Source: Bacteroidales bacterium (GTDB lineage: Bacteria > Bacteroidota > Bacteroidia > Bacteroidales > Muribaculaceae). From it: a DNA stretch of 64,000 nucleotides. The DNA lies in NCBI GenBank assembly GCA_015061055.1, contig SUXH01000003.1, forward strand, positions 1 to 64,000, written 5' to 3'. The position numbers were made by a program, and so were the translations under genes. Below, in pieces: positions 62,738 to 64,000 of this stretch (positions are counted from its first letter, which is position 1; every line of letters starts with the position of its first letter). A model generated the notes under the pieces. It was not told where the DNA came from and did no database searches. It saw only the letters and a list, made by a program, of their open reading frames with translations.

Positions 62738-63301
62738 ATGAAATATTTAGTTGTTGGATTGGGCAATATCGGTGCTGAATACCGAGATACTCGACACAAC
62801 ATTGGATTTAAAGTATTGGATGCCTTTGCTGAGGCATCCAATATTATTTTCTCTACTCAACGATATGGCGATGTAGCTCAGGTGCGCGTAAAGAATAAAA
62901 TTCTTGTGTTGCTTAAGCCATCTACATATATGAATTTAAGTGGCGAAGCTGTTCGTTATTGGATGAATAAAGAAAATATTCCATTAGAGAATGTTCTAAT
63001 AATTGTAGATGATATAGCTCTACCCTTCGGCGCTATCAGAATAAAAGGGAAAGGAAGTGATGGTGGTCATAATGGGCTAAAAAACATAGCGTTATTATTG
63101 GGTACTCAAAATTATGCTCGAATAAGATTTGGTGTAGGCAATGAGTTCCCTAAAGGAGCCCAAGTTGATTATGTTCTCGGAAATTTTACAGAGGAACAAG
63201 TAAGAATGATGCCGGAACGTCTAAAAGTAGCTATTGATGCAATAAAAGCATTTTGTTTGTCGGGTTTGACGTTTGCAATGAATAATTATAGTAATAAATA
63301 A
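62738..63301 (+). CDS. pth: Peptidyl-tRNA hydrolase
   Basis: A 187-residue enzyme that cleaves peptidyl-tRNA released from stalled ribosomes. Key residues are in [20 protein letters not shown] (Asn10-type and catalytic His), [41 protein letters not shown] and the catalytic Asp region. It has standard length and sits between rplY and the S4-domain gene. Confidence 0.97.
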   Translation: MKYLVVGLGNIGAEYRDTRHNIGFKVLDAFAEASNIIFSTQRYGDVAQVRVKNKILVLLKPSTYMNLSGEAVRYWMNKENIPLENVLIIVDDIALPFGAIRIKGKGSDGGHNGLKNIALLLGTQNYARIRFGVGNEFPKGAQVDYVLGNFTEEQVRMMPERLKVAIDAIKAFCLSGLTFAMNNYSNK

Positions 63302-63310
63302 AACAATAGA

Positions 63311-63754
63311 ATGGGTAAATCGGAAGTAAGGGTTGATAAATGGCTATGGGCTACGCGAGTTTTTAAAACAAGGTCGATAGCAACAGACGCTTGTAAAAAA
63401 GGTCGTGTTACTATATCAGGAATGAATGTCAAGCCTTCCCATGGTGTTAAGATTGGAGATGTTATAAATGTTAGAAAACCACCAATTACTTATTCATATG
63501 AGGTTATAGGATTAACAGAAAATCGTGTAGGAGCTAAATTAGTGCCTGAATATCTTAAAAATATAACATCAAAAGAACAATATGATTTATTAGAACTGAC
63601 ACGAATAAGTGGATTCATCGACCGCCAAAAAGGATTAGGTCGTCCAACTAAGAAAGAAGGTCGAGATCTTGCACGATTTTCAGATTACGTGTTTATGGGA
63701 TATGATGATTTTGATGATGATTTTGATGATGATGATGATGAAACAGATGATTAA
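63311..63754 (+). CDS. S4-domain RNA-binding protein (HslR-like)
   Basis: A 147-residue protein. The S4 domain lies at about residues 5-70 (VRVDKWLWATRVFKTRSIATDAC, then GRVTISGMNVKPSHGVKIGDVI), like the heat-shock protein Hsp15/HslR that rescues stalled 50S particles. The C-terminal end is a run of Asp/Glu (DDFDDDFDDDDD), an acidic tail not essential to the family. It lies 9 nt after pth and is probably in the same operon. A stem-loop overlapping the next promoter follows. Confidence 0.9.
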   Translation: MGKSEVRVDKWLWATRVFKTRSIATDACKKGRVTISGMNVKPSHGVKIGDVINVRKPPITYSYEVIGLTENRVGAKLVPEYLKNITSKEQYDLLELTRISGFIDRQKGLGRPTKKEGRDLARFSDYVFMGYDDFDDDFDDDDDETDD

Positions 63755-63787
63755 CCCTTTACTATAATGTTAATTTACCTAAAATAA

Positions 63788-63830
63788 AGTACGTATATTT
63801 TCACTAAATAATGAAATATATGTACTTTTG
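63788..63830 (+). terminator. Stem-loop terminator overlapping the next promoter
   Basis: Arms 63788-63803 and 63812-63826 pair closely. The TTTTG after the second arm is part of a TACTTTTG -7 box (63823-63830) for the next gene, whose start is at 63836. Termination of the S4-domain gene and initiation of the next are thus fused in about 45 bp. Confidence 0.6.
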
Positions 63831-63835
63831 TATTT

Positions 63836-64000
63836 ATGAGAGTGTTGAAAGCTGTTTTTTCTATATTGTGTGCACAAATAATAGTATTCTGTTCTGTTGC
63901 ACAATTCCATCATCATTCTGATGATGGACATATGGTTATATTTTCGTATAACTGTGATTCAGCAAATCATCTGTCATTGCATATAATCGACAATCAAAAC
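63836..64000 (+). CDS. Small secreted His-rich protein (truncated by window end)
   Basis: The first 55 codons are visible and run off the window. A signal peptide (VLKAVFSILCAQIIVFCSVA) is followed by FHHHSDDGHMV, a His/Asp cluster that could bind metal. Small Bacteroidales proteins of this shape (short, HHH motif after the signal) exist with no known function. A -7 box (TACTTTTG) lies 6 nt before the ATG, so the mRNA may be nearly leaderless. Confidence 0.5.
   Translation, partial: MRVLKAVFSILCAQIIVFCSVAQFHHHSDDGHMVIFSYNCDSANHLSLHIIDNQN

Overview
The window is chromosomal DNA from a Bacteroidota bacterium, almost certainly order Bacteroidales. The evidence is the low GC, the recurrent TAnnTTTG -7 promoter boxes with no obvious Shine-Dalgarno sequences, type IX secretion (T9SS)-like C-terminal tails, a DPP-IV-type peptidase, an RprX/RprY-type two-component pair, an EF-G2-type paralogue, a LysM/periplasmic-binding fusion, and the purH-mreBCD-PBP2-rodA gene order. 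A gut or animal-associated lineage such as Muribaculaceae is plausible, but the family is an inference.

Layout. 1-3.4 kb is the end of an integrated mobile element: a primase-helicase, a RhuM-like DNA-binding protein and a tyrosine recombinase, all on the minus strand. Two of its promoters share a palindrome, and the window edge holds a cluster of 7-mers. 3.6-9.3 kb holds envelope and surface genes: a LysM/ligand-binding protein coupled to a beta-barrel protein, then a two-gene surface operon whose second product ends in a Fib_succ_major/C-lectin-like domain. The last ~190 bp of that gene look like the variable region of a diversity-generating retroelement (DGR). 9.6-19.9 kb holds holA, an HsdR_N-like protein, a tripartite RND efflux operon, a UvrD/PcrA helicase and a short-chain dehydrogenase. 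20.0-27.1 kb is a surface cluster on the minus strand: a single cohesin-like protein with a T9SS-like tail, a multi-cohesin-like/dockerin protein, and a giant subtilase with dockerin and T9SS tail. 27.1-27.9 kb is intergenic and carries dispersed hairpin repeats.

27.9-64 kb is mainly conserved housekeeping: nspC, an FAD enzyme, purL-purH, mreBCD-mrdA-rodA, a SprT-like protein, miaA, a DPP-IV peptidase, a HAD phosphatase, nadC, rlmH, hemW, EF-G2, rprXY, plsC, tRNA-Gln, rpsP, galE, metF, a delta-prime-like clamp-loader subunit, an AddB-like nuclease, rplY, pth, an S4-domain protein and the start of a small secreted protein.

The most unusual content is: (i) the candidate DGR target with no reverse transcriptase in the window; (ii) the cohesin/dockerin/T9SS surface cluster, built around a protease rather than glycoside hydrolases; (iii) a 76-bp repeat present in inverted orientation 3' of the DGR-like gene and 5' of the subtilase gene, about 17.7 kb apart; (iv) a shared palindromic promoter element in the mobile element. 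All family assignments were made by reading the translated sequence; no database search was run.
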